Under the pieces are notes generated by a model. The model was not told the DNA's origin and did no database searches. It worked only from the letters and a program-made list of their open reading frames with translations. A stretch of DNA of 21,448 nt from Thermoplasmata archaeon. Lineage in GTDB: Archaea > Thermoplasmatota > Thermoplasmata > UBA184. The position numbers and the translations under genes are program-made. Location of the stretch: the NCBI GenBank assembly GCA_030039915.1, contig JASHUP010000158.1, positions 1 through 21,448 of the forward strand, read 5' to 3'. This document shows, in pieces, positions 8,962-16,899 of this stretch; within the stretch, counting starts at the first letter, position 1; every line of letters begins with the position of its first letter.

Positions 8962-8967
8962 CCCTCC
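8962..8967 (-). promoter_or_regulatory. Ribosome binding site GGAGGG for the propeller gene
   Basis: On the minus strand GGAGGG precedes the TTG at 8954 by seven bases and lies in the 36-bp gap after the upstream gene. It decides the TTG start, which leaves a typical basic region before the signal segment. Confidence 0.55.
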
Positions 8968-8990
8968 GGTTCGTCGAGGACCTACCGCCG

Positions 8991-11900
8991 TTACGCGAGC
9001 GCTTCGTACTCGGACGCGTACGGCAGCAGCGTGAAGTACGCGGAATCCGGGAAATCCCCGAGGACGACATCGGCCGCCCAGACGATGAGCGCCTGATAGG
9101 AAGCCCCGTCGGTGTCCGCGAGGGGGAACGTCGCGAGAAGGTCGGCGCGGTTCTCGTAGACGTAGCCGAAGAGGTCGTACCAGTAGCCGAACGCCTGCAG
9201 CGTCGAGTTACTGCTGTCCACGATGGTTCCGTTCACGACCGCCCCGGCCCACCAGATCAGGGCCTGCTCCGAGGTCCAGTTCGTGAAGGCGTCGGGGAAC
9301 GCCGACTGGAGGTCGGGGCGTTCGTCGTAGACCATCATTAGGTCGTAGTAGTAGCCGAACTTCTGCAGGGTGGAGTTGGCGCTGTCCACGAACGAGTCGT
9401 TCACCACCTCCCCGGCCCAGTTCACGAGCTCGGTGAAGTTGGTGAAGTTCCCGAAGGCGTCCGGGAAGGCCGCCTGCAGGTCGGTCCGGTTGTCGTAGGT
9501 GAGCATCAGGGCGTACCACGGGCCGAACGGCGCGAGAGTCGAGGCGCTGCTGTCCGCGAACGAGTCGTTGACCACGTTCCCGGCCCAATCCACGAGCTCG
9601 GTGAAATTGTTCCAATCGCCGTAGGCGTTCGGAATGGCGGACGCTAGGTCCGCCCGGCTGTTGTACGTGGCCATCAACGTATAGTAGAAGCCGAAGGGCG
9701 CGAGGGCCGTGTAGTTGGCATCGGGAGTCGCTCCCTCCACGACGCTTCCCGCCCAGCTCACGAGCGCGGTGAAGCCGGACAAGCTGTCGTTCGCGTCGGG
9801 GAAGGCGGCTTGCAGGTCCGGCCGTTGGTCGTATACGGCATAGAGCTCCGCGATCGCGCCGATCACGGGACCCTCGGGACCCGGTCCGATGGTGAGATTC
9901 AATCCGGTGGCGGAATCGAAGACGAACAGCGAGCCGATCGATGCGGGAGTCGAATACCCGACGGGGGGAATCACCTCGTACGAGTACGGACCGTACGGCT
10001 CCGAGAAGGTGATCGTCGAGCCGGTCGAGTTCTCCGGCGTTCCGTTCAGGATGACGGTCCAGGACGCGCCGGTCGGGAGCCCCGTCTCGTTGAAGGTGAC
10101 GGCGTACGGAGTGGGTGTGACGGTGAACGGGGCCGACGTCCCGTTGGTCACATCCGCGAACGTGGCGTTCGTCCCGTTGGCGATGACGACGTCCGCCTGA
10201 GCGCCGGGCGCCACGGGGGAGAATGCCCCCGTGCAGGTCTCGTCACCGCCGGCGAGGAGGGTCGAGTCGGGGCAGCTCAGCGGGCCGTCCATGCTCCCGT
10301 ACGCCGTGATGTTGGTCAACGCGGAGGTCCCCGCGTTGGTGAGGGTCGTGGTGTCGGTGACCGGGGAACCCGCCGCGACCGGGTTCGGGGCGATGGTGCT
10401 CATCATCTGAAGCACGGACGGATTCTCCAGGGAGAGCACCTCCGCCGCGCCGACGCTCACCGTTACGGTCGACGGGTCCAGGTTGACGATCTTGAACGAC
10501 GGGTCGATCCTCAAGGTAGCGCTCCCGAGCGCAGTATCGGCGACCATCCCACCGATGCTCTGGGAGAGGTAGAGCGTGTCGCCACTCGAGACCACGGTAT
10601 CCGGTCCGAAGAACATCGGTGACGGGCTTTGGAAGTCCAGGGAAGCGCTCCCCTCGAACGTGCAGACGCTCCCTAGATCCGCCGGCCCCGGGCACGGCCC
10701 GGTGCAGCCGGAGCCGGCGCAGGCCGCTCCGGCGACACCCCCGGAAGCGCAGGCGTAGCCGTAGCTGGTGGGCTGGTCGAGGTCGCACATCTCGAAGTCC
10801 GCGGCCGCCGTCGAGGTGGCGATGCCCATGCAGCCCCCGTTGCTGTCGTCGCAGTCGGCCTGGACGTCACCGGAGACGCTGATCGAGATCCCGAGGCAGT
10901 CGAGCAGATTTCCGGGGTCGAGGTTGCCCGGGATCTCGCACTGTCCCGTGACGGTGACCGTATCCGCGATGAACACCTCCCCCTCGGCGTCCCCGGCGTT
11001 GTTCGAGGTCCCGGTCGCCGAGACTTCCCCGGCCGGTGCGCTGCCCAGGACCGCGAACGCGTCGCTCGCATCGATCACGTTGTTGTCGGGCCCGATGCTG
11101 TATCCGGAAACGTGCTCGGTGTCGCCCAGGGTCTTGACGCCCAGGCCGCCCAAGAATCCCGAAGTGTTCTTGCAATACGTACAGGTGATGCCGGACGGAA
11201 GTTCCGCGATGACGCCGCTCGTGTACGCATCGTACTGGTCTGCGGCGGTGCCGGAGGCGACCGCATAGGACCCGAACGCGAGCGAGTTCAGCACGTCCCC
11301 GCTGTACTCCGCGGTGATGAGGATCACGGCAGCGCAGCCTTCGGTGGGGTCGTCCGTGCACGACAGGTAGGGCGAGGGCCCGTAGTAGGTCACGGAGCAG
11401 CTCCCGCCCACCAACGTGCAGGTCGTGGTCGCGAAGGAACCCTTCTCGGAGGGTACGTATTCGTTGGCGGCGGTCCAGGACACGTTGCCGGTGGGGGAGC
11501 TACCGGTCACGTCCGCCGTGCAACTGCTGGAGACGATGACGTACGAGGGATCGCAACTGACCGTGACGGTCGGTGTCGTGATCGGGACCACCAACAGGGA
11601 GTCGGTGCCCGAGCCGGCCAAGTTGTTGTCATCCCCACTGTACTGCCCGGTGATGGTCGGCAGCCCCGGGTCGCTGTCGGCGTAGTAGATCGAGCACTGG
11701 CTCATCGCATCGAGCGTACAGGTTGAGGTGGGGGTGTAACTATACTCGCCGTACACGTAGATCCACGTGAAGAACACGCCCGAGGTGCTGGACGATGACC
11801 AGGTGATGGTTCCGGTCGGGTGCGACCCGGGGTCTGTCACGGTCGCCGTGCAGTTCGAGGAGGGGCGCAGAAACTCGAACGGGGCGTACGACGAGGAAGT

Positions 11901-12809
11901 CCCGATCGGGTTCGGAGCGCAGTCGATCGAGGTCGTGGTCTGGCCGCCCGTGTCGGTGAACTCGTTCGTCGAGGTGATCTGGCCGTACTCGGGATCGGTG
12001 GCGATCACCGGGTAGGTCCCGGCGGAGAGCGCGTCGGGGATGGTGAAGTCACAGACGAACGACCCTTCCGCGGTGGTGACCGGCGTGCCACCGGAGCAGC
12101 TGATCCCGTCCCCGCCGATGGAGATCGGCGTGATCGACGCACTGTCCGAGAAGTACGTGCCCGAGACGCTCGTCGCCGTCCCCGCGATCCCACTCTCTGG
12201 AAACCCGATCGTCAGCTGCGGCATCTGCTCGCTCCCCGTGGTCAGGGTGAACGACGTGGAGCCGCAATCGTCGATCTGGTCCTCGGCGGTGATGTTGTAG
12301 GTACCGGCCGCGTAAGCGGGGCCGATCGGCGGGAGCGTGAGTTCTGCCGAGAACGCCCCGTCGTCGTCGAACGCGGTTCCGGCGAGCTGGTATGGGTTGC
12401 TCTGGCCGGTCTGCCCCCAGTAGAGGTCGATGGCGCCTCCCTCGGTGTAGAATCCCGTGCCGTTCACGTAGACGGTGGATCCGGCGCGAGCCTCGGTCTC
12501 GTTCGGTGCGATCACCCCGCGGTAGTTGGTGCAGAGGTTCGGCGGCCCCCCATCGAGGACGAGCCCGTCCCCTCCGTGCGCGAGCGCGGGGGAAATGCCG
12601 AGGAGCGCGGACGGAAACACCATCGCGTACCCCGAGGCGAGGAGAACGACGAGGCCGATCACCAGGAACCGCGGGGCCGAGCTGCGGAGACGGCGGATCC
12701 CGCGCCGGCCGGAGGACCGTCGAACCGGCGGGGAAGGCGTGCCGGTGCTTCCCAGACTAGAGCGCGCGGATTCAGCGACTCCCAGCGCGTTCGTCGGAAT
12801 CCCGAGCAC
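8991..12809 (-). CDS. Secreted multidomain Ig-like, cysteine-rich surface protein with C-terminal 56-residue repeats (copy B)
   Basis: A long basic N-terminus precedes a hydrophobic export or anchor segment at about 48-70 of this 1272-residue protein. Then come two IPT-like beta domains (about 105-190 and 205-287; G-S-T-V-Y-V-N-G-T-G-F in the first) and two bacterial Ig-like group 3 domains (about 293-408 and 415-520; P-T-G-T-I-T-W and I-T-A-E-Y-S-G-D signatures). A cysteine-rich segment with 12 cysteines spans about 543-716, including C-x-x-C at 543-546. A DUF11-like domain (about 805-890; T-T-L-T-N-A-G ... L-S-C-P) and an F-N-E-T-G-L-P module (about 902-975) follow, then five repeats at 991-1272. 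It is a full-length paralogue of the next gene to the right. The start is GTG; no spaced Shine-Dalgarno is seen, so a leaderless mRNA is possible. Function unknown: probably an adhesive or structural surface protein. Confidence 0.83.
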   Translation of the reverse strand: MLGIPTNALGVAESARSSLGSTGTPSPPVRRSSGRRGIRRLRSSAPRFLVIGLVVLLASGYAMVFPSALLGISPALAHGGDGLVLDGGPPNLCTNYRGVIAPNETEARAGSTVYVNGTGFYTEGGAIDLYWGQTGQSNPYQLAGTAFDDDGAFSAELTLPPIGPAYAAGTYNITAEDQIDDCGSTSFTLTTGSEQMPQLTIGFPESGIAGTATSVSGTYFSDSASITPISIGGDGISCSGGTPVTTAEGSFVCDFTIPDALSAGTYPVIATDPEYGQITSTNEFTDTGGQTTTSIDCAPNPIGTSSSYAPFEFLRPSSNCTATVTDPGSHPTGTITWSSSSTSGVFFTWIYVYGEYSYTPTSTCTLDAMSQCSIYYADSDPGLPTITGQYSGDDNNLAGSGTDSLLVVPITTPTVTVSCDPSYVIVSSSCTADVTGSSPTGNVSWTAANEYVPSEKGSFATTTCTLVGGSCSVTYYGPSPYLSCTDDPTEGCAAVILITAEYSGDVLNSLAFGSYAVASGTAADQYDAYTSGVIAELPSGITCTYCKNTSGFLGGLGVKTLGDTEHVSGYSIGPDNNVIDASDAFAVLGSAPAGEVSATGTSNNAGDAEGEVFIADTVTVTGQCEIPGNLDPGNLLDCLGISISVSGDVQADCDDSNGGCMGIATSTAAADFEMCDLDQPTSYGYACASGGVAGAACAGSGCTGPCPGPADLGSVCTFEGSASLDFQSPSPMFFGPDTVVSSGDTLYLSQSIGGMVADTALGSATLRIDPSFKIVNLDPSTVTVSVGAAEVLSLENPSVLQMMSTIAPNPVAAGSPVTDTTTLTNAGTSALTNITAYGSMDGPLSCPDSTLLAGGDETCTGAFSPVAPGAQADVVIANGTNATFADVTNGTSAPFTVTPTPYAVTFNETGLPTGASWTVILNGTPENSTGSTITFSEPYGPYSYEVIPPVGYSTPASIGSLFVFDSATGLNLTIGPGPEGPVIGAIAELYAVYDQRPDLQAAFPDANDSLSGFTALVSWAGSVVEGATPDANYTALAPFGFYYTLMATYNSRADLASAIPNAYGDWNNFTELVDWAGNVVNDSFADSSASTLAPFGPWYALMLTYDNRTDLQAAFPDAFGNFTNFTELVNWAGEVVNDSFVDSANSTLQKFGYYYDLMMVYDERPDLQSAFPDAFTNWTSEQALIWWAGAVVNGTIVDSSNSTLQAFGYWYDLFGYVYENRADLLATFPLADTDGASYQALIVWAADVVLGDFPDSAYFTLLPYASEYEALA
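8994..9839 (-). repeat. C-terminal repeat array, 5 units of 168-171 bp (copy B)
   Basis: Five units start at protein residues 991, 1047, 1103, 1159 and 1216. Units 4 and 5 are 57 residues, unit 4 through an extra glycine after Y-D-L-F. Unit 2 has I-P in place of F-P. Units 1-4 have a sequon in the loop at positions 17-24; unit 5 has lost it (A-D-T-D-G-A-S-Y). The last unit ends A-S-E-Y-E-A-L-A. Confidence 0.93.
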
Positions 12810-12837
12810 CCCCTCGGGCGCCGGTATCGGGGTGGGG

Positions 12838-12846
12838 GGATAAACC
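12838..12846 (-). promoter_or_regulatory. Weak TATA-like element before copy B
   Basis: The minus strand reads GGTTTATCC here, an A/T-rich island in the otherwise GC-rich 129-bp gap between the two paralogues. It is about 30 bp before the GTG at 12809, the spacing expected for a leaderless or near-leaderless archaeal transcript. The match is weak and the gene may instead be read from an upstream promoter. Confidence 0.25.
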
Positions 12847-12938
12847 CCTCTTTCTGCGCCGTTTGGGGACCGGCGCCGAACCGAGTCTCGGGGCAGGGGA
12901 AACGCCCTCCGGCCTCCCGGATCCGGGGGACCCGAGGG

Positions 12939-15900
12939 TCAACTGTACGATTCGTAGTTCATGGCGAACGGAAGGAGCGTATAGTACGCGGAATCCGACC
13001 AGTAGCCCAGAACCACGCCGACCGCCCAGGAGAAGAGCGCCGCATACGAGGTTCCGTTCGTGAACGCGTCGGGGAAGGCCGCGATCAGGTCCGCGCGGTC
13101 TTCGTACACCCATCCGAAGAGGACGTACCAGTAGGCGTACGGGGCTAAGGTCACCGCATCGCTGTCCGTGATGGTACCGTTCGCGACCCCTCCGGCCCAG
13201 GCCACGAGCGCAAGATACGACGTTTCGTTCGTGAGCGCGTCTGGGAACGCGGCCTGGAGGTCCGGCCGGCTCTCGTAGAGGTACTCGAGGATGTAGGCGT
13301 ACCCGAACGGTGCGAGGGCGGCCTCGGACGAATCGGGGAAGGAGCCGTTGACCACCTCGCCCGCCCAGACCTCGAGATCGGTGAAGTTCGTGTAGTTCGT
13401 GTACGCTTGCGGGAACGCGGCCTGGAGGTCCGGGCGCTGATCGTACGTCAGCATGAGGACATACCACGGCCCGAAGGGAGCGAGGACCGACGCGTCCGAG
13501 TCGGGGAAGGTGTTGTTGACCACCTCGCCTGCCCAGTCGACCAGCTCGGAAAAGTTCGTGGGATTACCGTACGCCTGGGGGAACGCCGCCTCGAGGTCGG
13601 GGCGCTGGTTGTAGACGCTCATCAGGACGTACCACGGTCCGTACGGAGCGAGCGAGGAGAAGTTCGTCGGCGGGACCGAGCCCTGGACCACGCTCGCGGC
13701 CCAGGAGACAAGTCCCGCGAGACCGGCGATCGTTGCGTTCGCCCCGGGGAACTCCGACTGCAGCGTGGTGTTCGTGGCGTAGAGACCGAGCACGGTCGAG
13801 AGTGCGCCGATCACGGGGCCCGGAATGCCGCTCGCCATCGCGACCGGCACGACGACCGGAGCGTCGAACACGAACACCGAGCCGTCCGGGGGAGTTGCGG
13901 TGTACCCCGGCGGAGGGATCACCTCGTAGGAGTACGGCCCGTACGGGAGATGAACGGTGAGGTTGACCCCCGTCGTGGTGAAGAGCGAATTGTTGACAAT
14001 GACCGACCAGGAGGAGCCGAGCGGAAGTCCGGTCTCGTTGAAGCTCACGTTGAAGGGCACCGGGGTCTCGAAGAACGACGCGCTGGAACTCCCGACCACG
14101 TCGGCGTCCGTTCCGTTCGTCCCGTTGGCGATCACGTAGTCGGTTTGCGGACCCGGCCGCGGCAGCGAGGGGAAGATGGCACTGCAGTTCTCCTTCGCTC
14201 CGACGCCGAGCGTGCTGGAGGGACAGCTGAGCGTCCCCTCAATGCTCCCGAACGCGCTGATGTTCGTCAGCGCCGATGACCCCATGTTCGTGAGGGTGGC
14301 GGTGTCGTTCACGGGGGCGTTCGCCGCGACCGTGCCCGGCGTGACGACATTCGTCACCTGAAGCGCCGAGGGGTTCTGCTCGGCGGCCGTCGTCGCAGCG
14401 GTGACGCCGATCGTCAGTTGGGCCGGGTCCAAGTTCACGATCTGGATGGCCGGGTCGAACTGCAGGCCCGCGATGGCGTCGTCACCCGACTCGAGCTCGC
14501 CGCTCGCATCCTCGGAGAATTGCAGCACGTCGCCACTCCCGATGTCGTCGCCGCCTCCGAACTCCTCGTCATCGACGGTGGAGAGGCCGTCCGTGGCGGA
14601 GCCCTGCATATCGCATTCGTCCGTGCCGAAATCGCCGTAGCCGAACGGGCACGCATCGACGCAGAGTGGGTTGAAGTCGCTGGCGCACAAGCCCTCGACC
14701 AGCTCGGTGCATTGGTTCCCGACGCACGCCTCCGCGGAGTACGTGCCCCCTGTACATGCCTCTTGATTCACGTCGGACGCGGGGTCGGCGTCGCAGACCG
14801 AGAAGGAGCCCACGACCCAACCGAAGGCGTAGCCGCACGTCCCCATCGGCCCCGTGCACGTGAGCGTCACCTCTCCCTGGATACCGTCCGAGAAGGAGAG
14901 GCACGGTCCCAGGTTCGAGGTGTCGCTCGACAGGTCGCACGACCCGCTCAGCGTCAGAGAATCGCCGGTCGAGACCTCCCCCGACCCGTATCCTCCGTTG
15001 CTCACGTCGCCGCCGAGGCTGACCTCTCCGGTCTGCGCATCGCCGTCCCCCGTGAACGTGGCGCTGTCGCCCGAGTCATCCGGTTCCCCTTGGGCGGCGG
15101 TTCCGAGCGCCCCCTCGCTCCCGTACCCCCCTAGTTCGCCCGGAGTGTAGTAACATTCTGGGCAGAGTTCCGAGTCGTTGACGCCCGCGGTGATGTCGTC
15201 CGAATAGGAATCGTACAGCGAATCGGCTGCCGTCGAGAGGACGTAGGCGTGTCCGCTCGATGGCTCGTAGAGGGCGTCGCCCGAGTACGATGCGGCGACA
15301 TATGCGGTGAGGCCGCAGAATCCAAAGGAGAGCGGGTTGCCGCACGTTTCCGTGAACGCCGGGTCGGTGACCGTCACCGAGCAGCTTCCGTCGGCAAGCG
15401 TACAGCTCGGACTCGATAGCGTCGGGGTGTAACCTCCCCCGATACTGGCGGTCCAGTCAACAGTACCGGTCGGCGTGTCTCCGGCGACAGTGGCCGTGCA
15501 GGTGGCCGGGGTCGCCGCGGTGACCTCCGTGGGAGAACAACTCACGTCGACCGAGCTGATGGTCGGGGCCACGACCGTCACCATCTCGGTCCCCTGGCTC
15601 GGTTCGTTCTCGAAATTCCCGCCGTAGTTCGCCGTGATCGTGGGCGTGCCGACGTCGGTGTCGCTGTAGGAGATCGTGCACTCGCCCGACACGAGACCAC
15701 AGGAGTCGGTCGGTGTGTAGGAGATGTACCCATACTCGGTGGACCACGTGAAGAACGTGCCGGTGGAGCTTGAGCTGCTCCAAGTCACGGTACCGGACGG
15801 GGAGTTCCCACTGACCGAGGCGGTGCAATTGGTGGAGAACTCCGCCGACTCCGCCGCGGACGAGTTCCCGAACGGAGTGGGGGAGCAGGCGACGGATGTC

Positions 15901-16748
15901 GTCGTCTGGCCACCCGTGTCCGTGAACGTGTTTGTCGACTCGATGGTCCCATCGGTGGCGTCGTACGCGAGCACGTGGTACGTGCCGGACGTGAGGGACA
16001 GCGGGACCGCAAAATCGCAAGTGAACGTGCCTTCGGAAGAGACGACCGGGTTTCCCCCGGAACAGCTCACCGCGACCGATCCCATCGAGACCGGGTTGAT
16101 CGTCGCCTCGGGCTCGAAATACGAGCCGTCCACGCTGGTCTGGGTGCCTCCAATGCCCGTGGTCGGGTACTCAATCACGAGCTGGGGGACGCGGTCCGAG
16201 GGAGAGGTCAGGGTGTAGTTGGCGGACGCACAATCATCGATTGCGTCCTGGGCAGTGACGTTGTAATGGCCCGCCGAGTACGCCGGCCCCGCCGGCGGCA
16301 GGCTGAACATCCCGACGAAGCCTCCCGTGGAGTTCGTGGTATTCGACGCAAAGTACAGGTACGTGCCGAGCGTGGGGGACCCTTCGACCCAGTAGAGATC
16401 GACGAAGGCGTCCGGGTAGAAATTCGAACCCGAGATCGTTACGGTCGTATACGTGGGCCCCGCGTACTGCGAGAGCGTCACGTTGAAGTCGCTCGAGGTG
16501 TAGCAAGGTTCCGGCGGGCCCCCAGCGGCCCCGATCGGCGAGGTGGAAGCCCGCGCCGGCGCCTTGAGTTCCGTCGCCACGACCGCCAGGCCGTAGCCCG
16601 ATGCGAGGACGACCGCGAGCGCTACGGTGAACAGAAGTTGAAGTCGACCGCGGCCACGTCTGCCCACGGCACCGGTCGAACGGGGAGTCGGCCGGGAGAC
16701 GGAACGGTCCGACGCCCCCCGTGGCGATAGGTGATCGATTCCTTCCAT
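12939..16748 (-). CDS. Secreted multidomain Ig-like, cysteine-rich surface protein with C-terminal 56-residue repeats (copy A)
   Basis: Copy A (1269 residues) has the same layout as the copy B gene downstream. A basic N-terminus and hydrophobic segment (about 36-59) precede two IPT-like beta domains (about 95-182 and 195-280) and two bacterial Ig-like group 3 domains (about 283-392 and 399-505; P-S-G-T-V-T-W, A-S-Y-S-G-D). Residues 529-712 form a cysteine-rich stretch with 14 cysteines, including C-P-E-C at 529-532, followed by an acidic D/E/G/S-rich stretch at about 715-760. A DUF11-like domain (about 805-890), an F-N-E-T-G-L-P module (899-975) and five repeats (988-1269) complete it. Both copies share D-T-G-G-Q-T-T-T-S in front of the first Ig domain and P-Y-G-P-Y-S-Y-E-V-I-P-P in the F-ETGLP module, so they arose by tandem duplication. 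ATG start with GGAGGG four bases upstream. No enzymatic motif seen; likely structural or adhesive. Confidence 0.85.
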   Translation of the reverse strand: MEGIDHLSPRGASDRSVSRPTPRSTGAVGRRGRGRLQLLFTVALAVVLASGYGLAVVATELKAPARASTSPIGAAGGPPEPCYTSSDFNVTLSQYAGPTYTTVTISGSNFYPDAFVDLYWVEGSPTLGTYLYFASNTTNSTGGFVGMFSLPPAGPAYSAGHYNVTAQDAIDDCASANYTLTSPSDRVPQLVIEYPTTGIGGTQTSVDGSYFEPEATINPVSMGSVAVSCSGGNPVVSSEGTFTCDFAVPLSLTSGTYHVLAYDATDGTIESTNTFTDTGGQTTTSVACSPTPFGNSSAAESAEFSTNCTASVSGNSPSGTVTWSSSSSTGTFFTWSTEYGYISYTPTDSCGLVSGECTISYSDTDVGTPTITANYGGNFENEPSQGTEMVTVVAPTISSVDVSCSPTEVTAATPATCTATVAGDTPTGTVDWTASIGGGYTPTLSSPSCTLADGSCSVTVTDPAFTETCGNPLSFGFCGLTAYVAASYSGDALYEPSSGHAYVLSTAADSLYDSYSDDITAGVNDSELCPECYYTPGELGGYGSEGALGTAAQGEPDDSGDSATFTGDGDAQTGEVSLGGDVSNGGYGSGEVSTGDSLTLSGSCDLSSDTSNLGPCLSFSDGIQGEVTLTCTGPMGTCGYAFGWVVGSFSVCDADPASDVNQEACTGGTYSAEACVGNQCTELVEGLCASDFNPLCVDACPFGYGDFGTDECDMQGSATDGLSTVDDEEFGGGDDIGSGDVLQFSEDASGELESGDDAIAGLQFDPAIQIVNLDPAQLTIGVTAATTAAEQNPSALQVTNVVTPGTVAANAPVNDTATLTNMGSSALTNISAFGSIEGTLSCPSSTLGVGAKENCSAIFPSLPRPGPQTDYVIANGTNGTDADVVGSSSASFFETPVPFNVSFNETGLPLGSSWSVIVNNSLFTTTGVNLTVHLPYGPYSYEVIPPPGYTATPPDGSVFVFDAPVVVPVAMASGIPGPVIGALSTVLGLYATNTTLQSEFPGANATIAGLAGLVSWAASVVQGSVPPTNFSSLAPYGPWYVLMSVYNQRPDLEAAFPQAYGNPTNFSELVDWAGEVVNNTFPDSDASVLAPFGPWYVLMLTYDQRPDLQAAFPQAYTNYTNFTDLEVWAGEVVNGSFPDSSEAALAPFGYAYILEYLYESRPDLQAAFPDALTNETSYLALVAWAGGVANGTITDSDAVTLAPYAYWYVLFGWVYEDRADLIAAFPDAFTNGTSYAALFSWAVGVVLGYWSDSAYYTLLPFAMNYESYS
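12942..13787 (-). repeat. C-terminal repeat array, 5 units of 168-171 bp (copy A)
   Basis: Units start at residues 988, 1044, 1100, 1156 and 1213. Unit 1 is degenerate: it has lost the R-P-D triplet (A-T-N-T-T-L-Q) and D40 but keeps F-P, W-A, L46 and Y53. Units 4 and 5 have 57 residues, with the same extra glycine after unit 4 as in copy B. All five units have a sequon at positions 17-24. The terminus is N-Y-E-S-Y-S. Confidence 0.93.
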
Positions 16749-16752
16749 TCGA

Positions 16753-16758
16753 CCCTCC
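16753..16758 (-). promoter_or_regulatory. Ribosome binding site GGAGGG for copy A
   Basis: GGAGGG on the minus strand ends four bases before the ATG at 16748 and supports that start. The rest of the 151-bp gap upstream shows no T-rich terminator and no strong TATA box, so co-transcription with the solute-binding protein gene is plausible. Confidence 0.5.
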
Positions 16759-16899
16759 GATGGGCCGGCCGATCGGTCGCATAGCGTATCCCAAGGGAGG
16801 GGTCATTCCTTTCGGTGCCCGAAGGCGGCCCCACGGTGGAGGTTCGTGGGCGTACCCGCCCGTCGGCGCGGTCGGTGTCCGGCTTGGGTTCTCCGTCCG

